From a bacterium UBA4883 (lineage in GTDB: Bacteria; Bacillota; Clostridia; Oscillospirales; Acutalibacteraceae), in assembly GCA_002399225.1 (NCBI GenBank), contig DHDF01000016.1, positions 7,991 to 22,581 on the forward strand: a stretch of 14,591 bases of DNA, read 5' to 3'. The position numbers and the translations under genes were made by a program. This document shows positions 1 through 9,017 of the stretch, one piece after another; within the stretch, counting starts at the first letter, position 1; each line of letters begins with the position of its first letter. Below the pieces are notes generated by a model. That model was given only the letters and a program-made list of their open reading frames with translations. It made no database searches and had not been told where the DNA came from.

Positions 1-1
1 T

Positions 2-1078
2 TTAAATACAGATGAAAAGGTGCACGGAGTTGTTGTGGGAGTAACTCCCAGCGAAGTTCTGGTGGATGTGGGAAGAAAACAAGCGGGATATATCCCTGCC
101 GCCGAACTTTCGGCTGATCCGAACGCGAAACCGGAAGACCTGGTCAAAGTGGGGGATGAGATGGATCTGCTCATCATGCGCACAAATGATCAGGAAGGGA
201 CCATCATGCTTTCCAAAAAGCGCTTGGATGCCACAAAAGGATGGGAAAAAATCGTTGCTGCAGAAGAAGATCAGTCTGTCCTTGAAGGTGTGGTTTCTGA
301 GATTATTAAAGGCGGCGTGATCGCCGTAACAAACGGCGTACGCATCTTTATCCCCGCTTCCCAGGCAACGGCGTCCCGCAACGATCCGATTGAAGATCTT
401 CTTAAAAAAGATGTAAAATTCCGAATTATCGAAGTGAACCGCAATCGCAAGCGCGCAGTTGGTTCCATCCGTTCAGTCTTAAAAGATGAGCGGAAGGCTC
501 TGGCCGAAAAATTCTGGGAGACTGCGGAAGTCGGCAAAGTCTACACGGGTGTTGTGAAATCGCTTACCTCTTACGGCGCATTCGTCGATCTGGGCGGAAT
601 TGACGGTATGATTCATATTTCCGAACTTTCGTGGACCAGGATCAAGCATCCTTCGGAAGTAGTCAACATCGGAGACACCGTAACGGTTTACATTAAAGGT
701 TTGGACAGAGAAAAGGGAAAGATTTCCCTTGGATACAAGAAGCCGGAAGATAATCCGTGGGAGATTTTGAAGCGTGAATATCCGGTCGGCAACGTTGTCG
801 AAGTGAAAATTGTCGGGATGACTTCTTTTGGGGCTTTTGCCCAGGTAATTCCGGGGATTGACGGTCTGATTCACATCTCTCAGATTGCCGATCATCGGAT
901 TGAAAAACCTCAGGATGTTTTAAAGATGAATCAGGTTGTCAAAGTAAAAATCACCGATATTGATTTTGACAGACACCGTGTCAGCCTTTCGATCCGCGCT
1001 TTGCTGGAAGAGGAAGCAGAGAAGGAAAGTTCTGCGGAATCGAATGAAAACGGAACAGACGAAAAAACATCTGAATAA
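2..1078 (+). CDS. rpsA: 30S ribosomal protein S1-type RNA-binding protein, 5' end cut by window (possibly the tail of an IspH-S1 fusion)
   Basis: The frame is already open at base 2, and the first residues (LNTDEKVHGVVVGVTPSEV) read as the start of an S1 repeat, so the GTG at 20 is not taken as the start. The 358 visible residues hold four S1 OB-fold repeats at about residues 1-74, 94-161, 178-246 and 262-332. The last two carry the typical YGAFVDLGG.DGMIHISEL and FGAFAQV.PGIDGLIHISQI cores. An acidic Glu/Ser-rich tail follows. Proteins of this family bind single-stranded RNA and, in many bacteria, help mRNA onto the 30S subunit. In many Clostridia the same four-repeat protein is fused behind IspH (HMBPP reductase of the MEP pathway). 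Whether that holds here lies outside the window. A strong terminator follows, so the gene ends its transcription unit. Confidence 0.93.
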   Translation, partial: LNTDEKVHGVVVGVTPSEVLVDVGRKQAGYIPAAELSADPNAKPEDLVKVGDEMDLLIMRTNDQEGTIMLSKKRLDATKGWEKIVAAEEDQSVLEGVVSEIIKGGVIAVTNGVRIFIPASQATASRNDPIEDLLKKDVKFRIIEVNRNRKRAVGSIRSVLKDERKALAEKFWETAEVGKVYTGVVKSLTSYGAFVDLGGIDGMIHISELSWTRIKHPSEVVNIGDTVTVYIKGLDREKGKISLGYKKPEDNPWEILKREYPVGNVVEVKIVGMTSFGAFAQVIPGIDGLIHISQIADHRIEKPQDVLKMNQVVKVKITDIDFDRHRVSLSIRALLEEEAEKESSAESNENGTDEKTSE

Positions 1079-1102
1079 GAAAATTTCCCTGGTTTGATTC
1101 GG

Positions 1103-1141
1103 CAGGCACAAAGATTCGAAAGTTTCTTTGTGCCTGTTTTA
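1103..1141 (+). terminator. Intrinsic terminator after the S1 gene
   Basis: A perfect 12-bp stem, CAGGCACAAAGA (1103-1114) with TCTTTGTGCCTG (1125-1136), closes a 10-base loop. A U-rich run (TTTTATT) follows directly. It begins 25 bases after the S1 stop codon. Confidence 0.93.
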
Positions 1142-1171
1142 TTCACATTATGGTTTCTCCCTGTGTATTAT
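1142..1171 (+). promoter_or_regulatory. Candidate sigma-A-like promoter for yunB-ligA
   Basis: TTCACA (1142-1147, 5 of 6 to consensus) is followed after 18 bases by TATTAT (1166-1171, 5 of 6). It starts where the T-run of the preceding terminator ends. YunB is a sigma-E gene in Bacillus subtilis, but I saw no convincing sigma-E boxes here. A sigma-A promoter would suit the essential ligA downstream. The -10 box lies in a small perfect dyad, GTATTAT-GGA-ATAATAC (1165-1181), which might be an operator or may be chance. Confidence 0.5.
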
Positions 1172-1200
1172 GGAATAATACCATTTGGGAGGTGCGTCCG

Positions 1201-1830
1201 ATGAGGCGCAGGAACCGGAATCCAATGCCTGTCCGCGGAAAACTGTTCCTTCTCATAATCGTCTTCATTGCGTTTATACTAGTTTTCAACAGTCAGATTC
1301 GCCCGGTGATCGGCTCCATTTCGGCGAACGAAGCTAAAATCCAGTCGATTAACACCATTAACAACGCGGTAATGGAAGAACTGAACCGGGAAAACATTTC
1401 CTACGATGATCTGATCACCGTTGAACGCGGCAATGACGGCAATGTTTTAGCTGTCACCACCAATATGGTCAAAATGAATGAACTCAAAGCAAAAATCATC
1501 TCAGACATTCAGGGTAAATTAAATAATGATACATATTCGACCGTCTGGGTTCCTCTTGGTACTTTGATCGGCGGCGACTTTTTTCACGGGAAAGGTCCCA
1601 ATATTGCGCTGAAAGCTTCACTTTCCGGCGATGTGACCGCCGAATTCAACAGCACGCTGACTTCGGCCGGAATCAACCAGACGAAACATCAAATTTACCT
1701 GGATGTTTCCACAAGCATTTATTCTTTTTTACCCGGATTTGATACCACAACGGATGTCAAAACAAATATTCTGGTCGCTGAAACAGTCATCGTTGGCTCC
1801 GTGCCGCAGGTGGTTGCCAATTGGGACTAA
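1201..1830 (+). CDS. yunB: Sporulation protein YunB
   Basis: A 209-residue protein with a basic N-terminus (MRRRNRNPMPVRGK), one membrane segment at about residues 15-30, and an extracytoplasmic alpha/beta domain. The conserved family features are visible: the RPVI..ISANEAK region after the membrane segment, the central VPLGTLIGGDFF motif (residues 117-128), and the C-terminal VAETVIVGSVPQ. YunB is a poorly understood mother-cell protein needed for normal sporulation in B. subtilis. The start at 1201 is chosen because GGGAGGTG (1188-1195) sits at good spacing. An earlier ATG at 1150 in the same frame has no ribosome site and would add 17 residues unlike the family. ligA follows after 30 bases, with no terminator between them. 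Confidence 0.88.
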   Translation: MRRRNRNPMPVRGKLFLLIIVFIAFILVFNSQIRPVIGSISANEAKIQSINTINNAVMEELNRENISYDDLITVERGNDGNVLAVTTNMVKMNELKAKIISDIQGKLNNDTYSTVWVPLGTLIGGDFFHGKGPNIALKASLSGDVTAEFNSTLTSAGINQTKHQIYLDVSTSIYSFLPGFDTTTDVKTNILVAETVIVGSVPQVVANWD

Positions 1831-3843
<2,013 letters not shown>

Positions 3844-3895
3844 ACTAGTTTATGTTCTGCGTTGCTTTTTCAAGCTTTGCCGATCAAATCAGAGG

Positions 3896-3957
3896 GAAGG
3901 AAGATCCCCCGGTTCCCCATTTGGGTACCGGGGGATCTTCCTTCTGTTCAGGTTTTT
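3896..3957 (+). terminator. Long perfect hairpin after ligA, first of two in tandem
   Basis: An uninterrupted 18-bp stem joins GAAGGAAGATCCCCCGGT (3896-3913) to ACCGGGGGATCTTCCTTC (3927-3944). The 13-base loop can pair further (CCC with GGG). The nearest T-run (TTTTT, 3953-3957) begins 8 bases after the stem, further than usual for an intrinsic terminator. It may act as a terminator, or as a 3'-end stabiliser backed up by the next hairpin. Confidence 0.7.
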
Positions 3958-3970
3958 CTCTCTGTCCCTC

Positions 3971-4000
3971 AGCCTTCCTGTCGGAAGGCTTTATTTTTTT
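3971..4000 (+). terminator. Classic intrinsic terminator ahead of the spoIIIA operon
   Basis: An 8-bp stem, AGCCTTCC (3971-3978) with GGAAGGCT (3983-3990), closes a TGTC tetraloop. TTATTTTTTT follows directly. Together with the hairpin at 3896 it isolates spoIIIA from ligA transcription. Confidence 0.92.
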
Positions 4001-4030
4001 GTTCTAACCACCCCCCTTTGTCCATATTTA
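4001..4030 (+). promoter_or_regulatory. Weak candidate sigma-E promoter for spoIIIA
   Basis: The spoIIIA operon of B. subtilis is transcribed by mother-cell sigma-E, whose -10 consensus is near CATACAAT. CATATTTA (4023-4030) is the best match in the 55 bases before the operon, with GTTCTAA (4001-4007) 15 bases upstream as a poor -35. A promoter must lie between the terminator at 3971-4000 and the start at 4056, but these exact boxes are tentative. Confidence 0.25.
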
Positions 4031-4055
4031 TTGGATGAAGGGAGAGGACAAGGCA

Positions 4056-5075
4056 ATGAACCAAGAAAAGGACGAGCGGTTTGACTCTGCTGCTAAATGT
4101 ATCTGCGACAGAATTGAAAAAGCCCTCGACTGTCTTCCAGGAGATGTAAAAAGACATGCGCAGGAAATCCGGTTGCGGGTCAACCGGCCAGTTTGCATTT
4201 GCTGTTCAGAGGGAACTTATTTTCTCAGTCCGGAGGGGAGAATCCACTGCAGGCCGGTTCCCGGGCTGCTGACGGCAGAACCAAAGGATATGGAAGAAAG
4301 CTTTCGAAATTTATGCAGTTACTCCATTTACAGCCATGAAAATGAAATCAGAAATGGCTATATTACTCTGAGCGGAGGGCACAGGGCGGGAATTTGCGGC
4401 ACCGCGGTGCTTCAGTCGGAATCAATCGGCTCCGTCCGAAACGTTTCTTCCATCAACCTGAGAATTGCACGGGAAATTACTGGCGCAGCCGATAGACTTC
4501 TGGAACGGCTGGGCAACCAACTGTCGGAAGGGCTGCTGCTTGCAGGAGCTCCTTCCAGTGGCAAAACGACCATTCTGCGCGACCTTGCTCGGCAACTTGC
4601 ATGTGGGGTGCGCGGCAACCTGAAAAAAGTAGCCGTCATTGACGAACGCGGTGAAATTGCCGGAACTTACATGGGAATCCCGCAGAATGATGTCGGGTGC
4701 TGCTGTGACGTTCTCGACGGATACCCGAAAGCCGCCGGAATTCTGATCGCCGTGCGCACTCTTTCACCGGAAGTGATTCTTTGCGATGAAATCGGCTCCG
4801 AAGAAGAGACAAGAGCCGTGGAACAGGGACTAAATACCGGCGTTATCTTTATCGCGAGCATTCATGCGGGTTCCGTTCGGGACCTGATGAGACGAAAACA
4901 GGCCCGAAGGCTTTTACAAGCCGGTGCCTTTGGAAACGTTGCTCTTTTGGATGCGGCACATGGGCCGGGAAAAATTGCAGGAATTTACAAAGCGGGTGAT
5001 TTGCTTGCTGAAACTGATGGGGGCGCTGTTGCTGATTCTGGCAGGAACGCTAGGAGGGGTTATGGAATCGCGTAA
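4056..5075 (+). CDS. spoIIIAA: Stage III sporulation protein AA (ATPase)
   Basis: A cytoplasmic ATPase of the secretion-ATPase family. It works with SpoIIIAB-AH in the mother cell to build the channel to the forespore. The Walker A motif GAPSSGKTT is at residues 164-172, VIDERGE at 194-200, and Walker B with the acidic pair ILCDEIG at 241-247 (Asp244, Glu245); SIHAGS (268-273) follows. The ATG at 4056 has GGGAGAGG (4040-4047) at good spacing; the in-frame ATG at 4035 lies upstream of that site and was not used. The 339 residues are longer than the roughly 305 usual. The surplus is a low-complexity tail (about residues 312-339) that runs 71 bases into spoIIIAB, as if an older stop codon had been lost. 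Confidence 0.95.
   Translation: MNQEKDERFDSAAKCICDRIEKALDCLPGDVKRHAQEIRLRVNRPVCICCSEGTYFLSPEGRIHCRPVPGLLTAEPKDMEESFRNLCSYSIYSHENEIRNGYITLSGGHRAGICGTAVLQSESIGSVRNVSSINLRIAREITGAADRLLERLGNQLSEGLLLAGAPSSGKTTILRDLARQLACGVRGNLKKVAVIDERGEIAGTYMGIPQNDVGCCCDVLDGYPKAAGILIAVRTLSPEVILCDEIGSEEETRAVEQGLNTGVIFIASIHAGSVRDLMRRKQARRLLQAGAFGNVALLDAAHGPGKIAGIYKAGDLLAETDGGAVADSGRNARRGYGIA
4991..5000 (+). promoter_or_regulatory. Ribosome-binding site deciding a TTG start for spoIIIAB
   Basis: AGCGGGTGAT matches AGGAGGTGAT at 8 of 10 bases and lies 4 bases before the TTG at 5005. That TTG gives a protein beginning MLKLMGA, as expected for SpoIIIAB. Confidence 0.55.
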
Positions 5076-5502
5076 GCTTTCCGCCAGGGTGGAAAGCCTC
5101 GAATCGTTTTTAAGGTTTCTTTCCGCTGCAAAGACGGAAGTCCGCTATTCGGCCGTGCCGGTGACTCAGGTGATTGAGAGACACAAGACCGGCCTGCGTT
5201 TTCTTCATGACTGCGTCGAGCGCTGCAGCCAAGGAGAAAACTTTAATGCCGCATGGAAAGACGCGGTTTCCGGCAGTGCAAAATACGATGGGTTTGGCCT
5301 GCATGACATGGAACTGCTTCTTTCATTTGGAGAAGGATTTGGGGCAAGCGATACGGATGGCCAGATGTCTCATTTGGAACTGTATTCCGGATTGTTTGGC
5401 ACAAATTTGAAATCGGCTCGGGATGACCGGAACCGGAAATCAAAATTATATCTGATGCTCGGCATTTTCGCCGGTTTATCTACGGCGCTTCTGCTGTGCT
5501 GA
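5005..5502 (+). CDS. spoIIIAB: Stage III sporulation protein AB
   Basis: A membrane protein of the SpoIIIA channel, related to type II secretion F-type proteins and thought to work with the SpoIIIAA ATPase. From the TTG start the 165 residues begin MLKLMGALLL, close to the family N-terminus. A membrane segment spans about residues 3-19, a helical soluble domain about 25-140, and a second membrane segment about 148-164 (LYLMLGIFAGLSTALLLC). The start was chosen on family fit and the site at 4991-5000. An ATG at 5062 with a strong AGGAGGGG (5052-5059) is in the same frame but would remove the first membrane segment. The gene overlaps the end of spoIIIAA by 71 bases. Confidence 0.88.
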   Translation: MLKLMGALLLILAGTLGGVMESRKLSARVESLESFLRFLSAAKTEVRYSAVPVTQVIERHKTGLRFLHDCVERCSQGENFNAAWKDAVSGSAKYDGFGLHDMELLLSFGEGFGASDTDGQMSHLELYSGLFGTNLKSARDDRNRKSKLYLMLGIFAGLSTALLLC

Positions 5503-5518
5503 AATCGGAGGAAGAAAA

Positions 5519-5713
5519 ATGAATGTGGATTTAATTTTTAAAATTGCGGCGATCGGGATCATTGTCGCGGTTTTGGAACAGCTGCTGGAACGCTCCGGGC
5601 GGCAGGAACAGGCGATGATGACCACCCTTGCAGGCTTGATTGTGGTTTTGATGATGCTCATCCAGCAGATCAGCACCCTGTTCAAGACAATTAAATCCAT
5701 ATTTGGTTTGTGA
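5519..5713 (+). CDS. spoIIIAC: Stage III sporulation protein AC
   Basis: A 64-residue hydrophobic protein, close to the usual 65 or so. It has two membrane segments (about residues 4-20 and 35-53) around a short charged loop with EQLLERSGRQEQ (19-30). It is a small integral component of the mother-cell channel whose exact role is unknown. The ATG follows GGAGG at good spacing, 16 bases after the spoIIIAB stop. The stop codon lies one base before the spoIIIAD start, suggesting coupled translation. Confidence 0.95.
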   Translation: MNVDLIFKIAAIGIIVAVLEQLLERSGRQEQAMMTTLAGLIVVLMMLIQQISTLFKTIKSIFGL

Positions 5714-5714
5714 A

Positions 5715-6104
5715 ATGAACATCATCGGAATTGCGGGGATTGCCGTCTGCGCGGCTGTCATTGCCGCTATGCTGCGCCGGTATCACCAGGAATTTGCCGC
5801 TTTACTGAGCATCGCGGCGGGAATTATCATTCTGCTGGAAATTTTTGCAAATGTCGCTCCCGCCCTAAAGCAGATTCATACCTTGTTTTCGGCATCCGGA
5901 CTGTCTGTGAATTATATCGTCATCCTGCTGAAAACGCTCGGCATCAGCTTCTTGGCTCAGTTTGCGGCTGATTCCTGCCGGGATGCAGGGGAAAATGCGC
6001 TGGCTTCCAATGTGGAGCTTGCCGGAAAAATTTCTATCGTGGTTCTATCGCTGCCCTTGTTCGAAAAAATAGCAAAGACAGCGGTGAATCTGATCGGTGG
6101 GTGA
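5715..6104 (+). CDS. spoIIIAD: Stage III sporulation protein AD
   Basis: A 129-residue polytopic membrane protein with hydrophobic segments at about residues 3-20, 27-47, 65-84 and 105-118. The conserved family stretch LKTLGISFLAQFAADSCRDAGE (72-93) is clear. It is a paralogue-like partner of SpoIIIAC in the channel. The ATG at 5715 begins one base after the spoIIIAC stop and has no good ribosome site of its own, so translation probably depends on ribosomes finishing spoIIIAC. An in-frame TTG at 5703 lies inside spoIIIAC and was not used. Confidence 0.94.
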   Translation: MNIIGIAGIAVCAAVIAAMLRRYHQEFAALLSIAAGIIILLEIFANVAPALKQIHTLFSASGLSVNYIVILLKTLGISFLAQFAADSCRDAGENALASNVELAGKISIVVLSLPLFEKIAKTAVNLIGG

Positions 6105-6107
6105 AGA

Positions 6108-7271
6108 ATGAAAAAAGCGGTCTGTCTGATTTTCGCAATCGCTGCGGTCTGTCTGTTCTCGAATTCCGCGTTTGCGGCAACCGACCAGACATCTCTGTCC
6201 TCTCAAAAGGCAAAACAGCTTTACGAAGATCAGCTGCAAAAGAGCGGGGCAGCGGATCTGCCAAACAGTTTACCCTCGGAAACAAAAAAAATTTTAGAAG
6301 ATCTCGGAGTGGAAGGAACCGACTGGAATTCCATTACAGCCATTTCACCGCAGAATTATTTCCAGAAAATCCTACATATTTTTTCGGGACAGGCTAAGAA
6401 TCCCCTGAAGGTCTTGTGCGGAATTATTGCCGTGATTCTGCTCTGCGCACTGTTAAACGGCATGAAACTGTCGTTCGGCGACAAGCCGATGGGCGGAGTA
6501 ATCGGGATGGTGGGAACCCTGTGTATCTGCACCATTGTCATCGCGCCGATCGTTTCCTGCATCCATGACGCAGCGGATGTCCTCCATGCAGCTTCCGGAT
6601 TTCTGCTGGCCTGTATTCCAGTCCTGACGGGAATCATGGTCGCCGCGGGGCAGCCGGTCTCCGCCAGCTCCTATCATATTCTGATGCTTGCCGCAGGCAA
6701 CGCGATCTCGGTTTTATCCTCCAGCTTTTTAATCCCCCTGCTGAACATCTTTTTAGCCCTTTCCGTTGTCTCGGCAGTTTCTCCCAGCATCAATCTGAGC
6801 GGTCTGTGCGCCGCGCTGAACAAAATTGTCAAATGGATCATGGGGCTTTGCATGACTCTGTTTACCGGACTGATCACCATGCACTCCATCGTAGCGTCTT
6901 CGCTGGACAACACCGGCTCCAAGGCAGCTAAGTTTGTTGTCAGCAGTTTTGTACCGGTGGTCGGCAATGCACTGGGGGAAGCGCTGCAAACCGTAACGGG
7001 CTGTATCAAGCTTCTCAAATCCGGTATCAGTGCATTCGGACTCCTCGCCGGGATTTTTATTTTTCTTCCGATCGTCGCGGAATGCATGATCTGGATCCTG
7101 ACTTTAAACCTCTGCTCCGGAATCGGGCAGATTTTCGACCTGGGCGGGATCTCCTCCCTTCTGAAAGCCTCCGCCGATGTCGTATCGACCATGCTTGCCA
7201 TTTTGCTTTGCAGCATGACGATTTTGATTATTTCCACAGTTGTGATGCTGGTGATTGGAGGCGTGAAATGA
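6108..7271 (+). CDS. spoIIIAE: Stage III sporulation protein AE
   Basis: At 387 residues this is the largest membrane protein of the SpoIIIA channel. It starts with a signal peptide (MKKAVCLIFAIAAVCLFSNS, then AFA with likely cleavage near residue 23) and a soluble region to about 95. About seven or eight hydrophobic segments follow (near 100-117, 130-150, 163-180, 188-224, 241-262, 308-332, 360-384). The family motifs PSINLSGLC (226-234) and KFVVSSFVPVVGNALGEA (275-292) are visible. It is thought to form part of the pore in the mother-cell membrane. The start follows GGTGGG and sits 3 bases after spoIIIAD. Its stop overlaps the spoIIIAF start as ATGA. Confidence 0.96.
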   Translation: MKKAVCLIFAIAAVCLFSNSAFAATDQTSLSSQKAKQLYEDQLQKSGAADLPNSLPSETKKILEDLGVEGTDWNSITAISPQNYFQKILHIFSGQAKNPLKVLCGIIAVILLCALLNGMKLSFGDKPMGGVIGMVGTLCICTIVIAPIVSCIHDAADVLHAASGFLLACIPVLTGIMVAAGQPVSASSYHILMLAAGNAISVLSSSFLIPLLNIFLALSVVSAVSPSINLSGLCAALNKIVKWIMGLCMTLFTGLITMHSIVASSLDNTGSKAAKFVVSSFVPVVGNALGEALQTVTGCIKLLKSGISAFGLLAGIFIFLPIVAECMIWILTLNLCSGIGQIFDLGGISSLLKASADVVSTMLAILLCSMTILIISTVVMLVIGGVK

Positions 7272-7747
7272 GCGGGGTGAAGGAATGGGCGACGGTAATC
7301 TGCCTGGCGGCCTTATCTGCCGCCATGCTGCAAAGCCTGATGCCGAACGGTCCGATGGAGCGGATGGCAAAATTCGTAATCGGCGCATTTATTCTCTGCG
7401 CCCTGATCGCTCCGATTTCCAAAGCGGTTCCGCAGATCCGTGTGGGAATGGAATCGGAGAACAGTTCCGCCGCGGAAAATGATGCGCTCAGTTCCACGGT
7501 GGATCAACAGCTGCAGGACGCAGCACAGCAGAGCATTACTACGCTGGTTCGATCCGAACTAAAGCAAATGGGGATAAACTGTAAAAATGTTCAGGTGAAG
7601 ATGGATACGAAGGAAGACGGCAGCATATCAATTAATAAAGTCATTGTGACCGTTGACGGGAAAACAGTGCCCGGACACGCCGGTCTGTCGTCTTCGCTGG
7701 GGAAAAAACTAGGAATTCAAACGGAGGTCGTTTCCGATGAAGGCTGA
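7268..7747 (+). CDS. spoIIIAF: Stage III sporulation protein AF
   Basis: A 159-residue channel protein with two membrane segments (about 7-25 and 33-52). A periplasm-side domain follows, resembling the ring-building fold of SpoIIIAG/AH (about 85-157: repeated TTLVRSELKQMGINCKNVQV and INKVIVTVDG strands). The ATG at 7268 overlaps the spoIIIAE stop by four bases and has GGAGG (7257-7261) at good spacing. The open frame runs much further upstream, but only inside spoIIIAE. It is shorter than the roughly 206 residues of B. subtilis; I see no frameshift. Confidence 0.93.
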   Translation: MSGVKEWATVICLAALSAAMLQSLMPNGPMERMAKFVIGAFILCALIAPISKAVPQIRVGMESENSSAAENDALSSTVDQQLQDAAQQSITTLVRSELKQMGINCKNVQVKMDTKEDGSISINKVIVTVDGKTVPGHAGLSSSLGKKLGIQTEVVSDEG

Positions 7748-8327
7748 GGAAAAAAAAGGACAGAACAGTAAAACCGGGCTGATGGATTTTCTGGCCAAAA
7801 ATAAGAATTGCCGCAAAATCATTTTAGGAGCCGGACTAATTGGAATCGCGCTGATTTTTCTTTCCAGCTTTTTTTCAAGCGGCGAAAAAACGGAACCAAA
7901 GGCTACCACGTCGGGAAATGTCTATACGGCGGAAGAATATGAAGCGCATCTCGAAAAGGATTTAACTACACTTATCACAAAAATCCAGGGCGTCGGGAAT
8001 GCCAATGTCATGGTGACTCTGGAACAGACCAAACAGTCGGTCTATGCGAAGGAGGAAAAAAACAGTGGCCAGACCACAAAGGATCAGTCGGACGGCTCAA
8101 CGAGGAATGAAACGAATCAAAGCAATGAAACCAATTACATTCTGGTGAAGGGCTCAGACGGTTCCGAACAGGCACTTGCAGTCACTGAAATTCAACCGGT
8201 CGTCAAAGGCGTTGTTGTGGTCTGCGACGGCGGCGGCAATCCGGCGGTGCAGCAAAGCGTGACCGAAGCCGTTACGACGGCTCTCGATATCTCTTCCGTA
8301 CGGGTGTGCGTCATAAAAGCAAAATAA
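7737..8327 (+). CDS. spoIIIAG: Stage III sporulation protein AG (channel ring)
   Basis: A 196-residue protein with one membrane segment (about 28-47) and an outer domain with a ring-building motif. SpoIIIAG of B. subtilis forms a large ring between mother cell and forespore, and the same role is inferred here. The two halves of the motif are visible: EKDLTTLITKIQGVGNANVMVTL (73-95) and IQPVVKGVVVVCDGGGN (152-168) with the final helix and strand to 193. They are split by a polar Asn/Ser/Thr/Gln-rich insert (about 104-133), which in B. subtilis corresponds to a beta insertion. The start follows GGAGG (7723-7727) and overlaps the spoIIIAF end by 11 bases. Confidence 0.96.
   Translation: MKAEEKKGQNSKTGLMDFLAKNKNCRKIILGAGLIGIALIFLSSFFSSGEKTEPKATTSGNVYTAEEYEAHLEKDLTTLITKIQGVGNANVMVTLEQTKQSVYAKEEKNSGQTTKDQSDGSTRNETNQSNETNYILVKGSDGSEQALAVTEIQPVVKGVVVVCDGGGNPAVQQSVTEAVTTALDISSVRVCVIKAK
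8106..8135 (+). repeat. Short imperfect direct repeat inside the spoIIIAG insert
   Basis: Two 12-base units, AATGAAACGAAT (8106-8117) and AATGAAACCAAT (8124-8135), match at 11 of 12 bases with an 18-base period. They encode NETN-QS-NETN (residues 124-133), so the insert may have grown by slippage or duplication. Confidence 0.7.
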
Positions 8328-8348
8328 AGAAACAGGGGGAATTCAATT

Positions 8349-8930
8349 ATGGCAATGGGCAAACGGCAGCTTGTTCTCGCGGCTTTGGTCGTCGCGCTGG
8401 GGGCGGCTGTCTATTTGAACTGGGCACTGTCGGGGAACACCAAGCTTCCCGCAACGCAGGCCGTTACGTCCGGACGGGAACTGGGAGAAACTCTGCTGGT
8501 CAATGCGTCCGGAAGCAAAAGCAGCAGTTCAAGTCTCGATAAAAACTCCTCGGCTGTCGATACCGGCGCAAGCGTTGCGGGGGATGACTATTTTACCTCT
8601 GCGAGACTGTCAAGGGAAAAAGCCAGGGACGAATCCGTTGAAATGCTGAAAAAGGTTGTAAGCGGCACGGGCGAAACCGATGCGGCCAAACAAACCGCAG
8701 TTTCGCAGGCCGACACAATTGCGCAGAATCTTGTAAAGGAAACCGAAATTGAAAATCTGATCAAGGCGAAGGGATTTGCAGACTGTGTCACATTCCTGCA
8801 GAACGGGGAATGCAGCGTGGTGGTAAAAACAAAATCCAATTCGCAGAACGATGCAATTGTTGTTAGAGATATTGTGACGGATCAAACCGGCCTCTCTTAC
8901 GATAAAATCAAGATTGTCGAATGCGAATAG
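8349..8930 (+). CDS. spoIIIAH: Stage III sporulation protein AH
   Basis: A 193-residue protein with an N-terminal membrane segment (about 7-24), a Ser/Asn-rich linker (about 53-69) and a C-terminal YscJ/FliF-like ring domain. The family signature YFTSARLSREKARDES (81-96) is clear, followed by the helix-strand ring motif (about 115-192). In B. subtilis SpoIIIAH binds forespore SpoIIQ across the space between the two membranes, and this zipper also holds the engulfing membranes together. Its partner gene is not in this window. The ATG at 8349 follows AGGGGGA; a second ATG at 8355 is possible. It is the last gene of the operon. Confidence 0.96.
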   Translation: MAMGKRQLVLAALVVALGAAVYLNWALSGNTKLPATQAVTSGRELGETLLVNASGSKSSSSSLDKNSSAVDTGASVAGDDYFTSARLSREKARDESVEMLKKVVSGTGETDAAKQTAVSQADTIAQNLVKETEIENLIKAKGFADCVTFLQNGECSVVVKTKSNSQNDAIVVRDIVTDQTGLSYDKIKIVECE

Positions 8931-8958
8931 TTGTGTTCACGGGCAAATGTGGTATAAT
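8931..8958 (+). promoter_or_regulatory. Extended -10 sigma-A promoter ahead of nusB
   Basis: A perfect TATAAT (8953-8958) preceded by TGG (8950-8952) makes an extended -10. TTGTGT (8931-8936) 16 bases upstream is a partial -35. It starts directly after the spoIIIAH stop, so the vegetative nusB operon is fired separately from spoIIIA. Transcription should begin near 8965. Confidence 0.75.
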
Positions 8959-8986
8959 AATTCTCGTGGATGATACAGAAAAAATG

Positions 8987-9017
8987 AACCCTCCACAATG
9001 TGGGGGGTTATTTTTTT
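8987..9017 (+). terminator. Intrinsic terminator between promoter and nusB (spoIIIA end and/or nusB attenuator)
   Basis: A 10-bp stem, AACCCTCCAC (8987-8996) with GTGGGGGGTT (9000-9009), has one G-U pair and an AAT loop. Seven T residues (9011-9017) follow. A run of six A (8979-8984) on the other side could make it work on both strands. It would end the spoIIIA transcript, but it also lies about 20 bases downstream of the expected start of the nusB transcript, so nusB expression must pass it. Confidence 0.88.

Noticed and set aside
1150..1200. Longer yunB starting at ATG 1150
   Set aside because: It would begin within the promoter region, has no ribosome site, and adds residues unlike the family; ATG 1201 has GGGAGGTG.
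4035..4055. spoIIIAA start at ATG 4035
   Set aside because: The only good ribosome site (4040-4047) lies downstream of it and serves ATG 4056.
7082..7267. Longer spoIIIAF starting inside spoIIIAE
   Set aside because: The extra residues are an out-of-frame reading of spoIIIAE; ATG 7268 with GGAGG and the ATGA overlap fits the family start.
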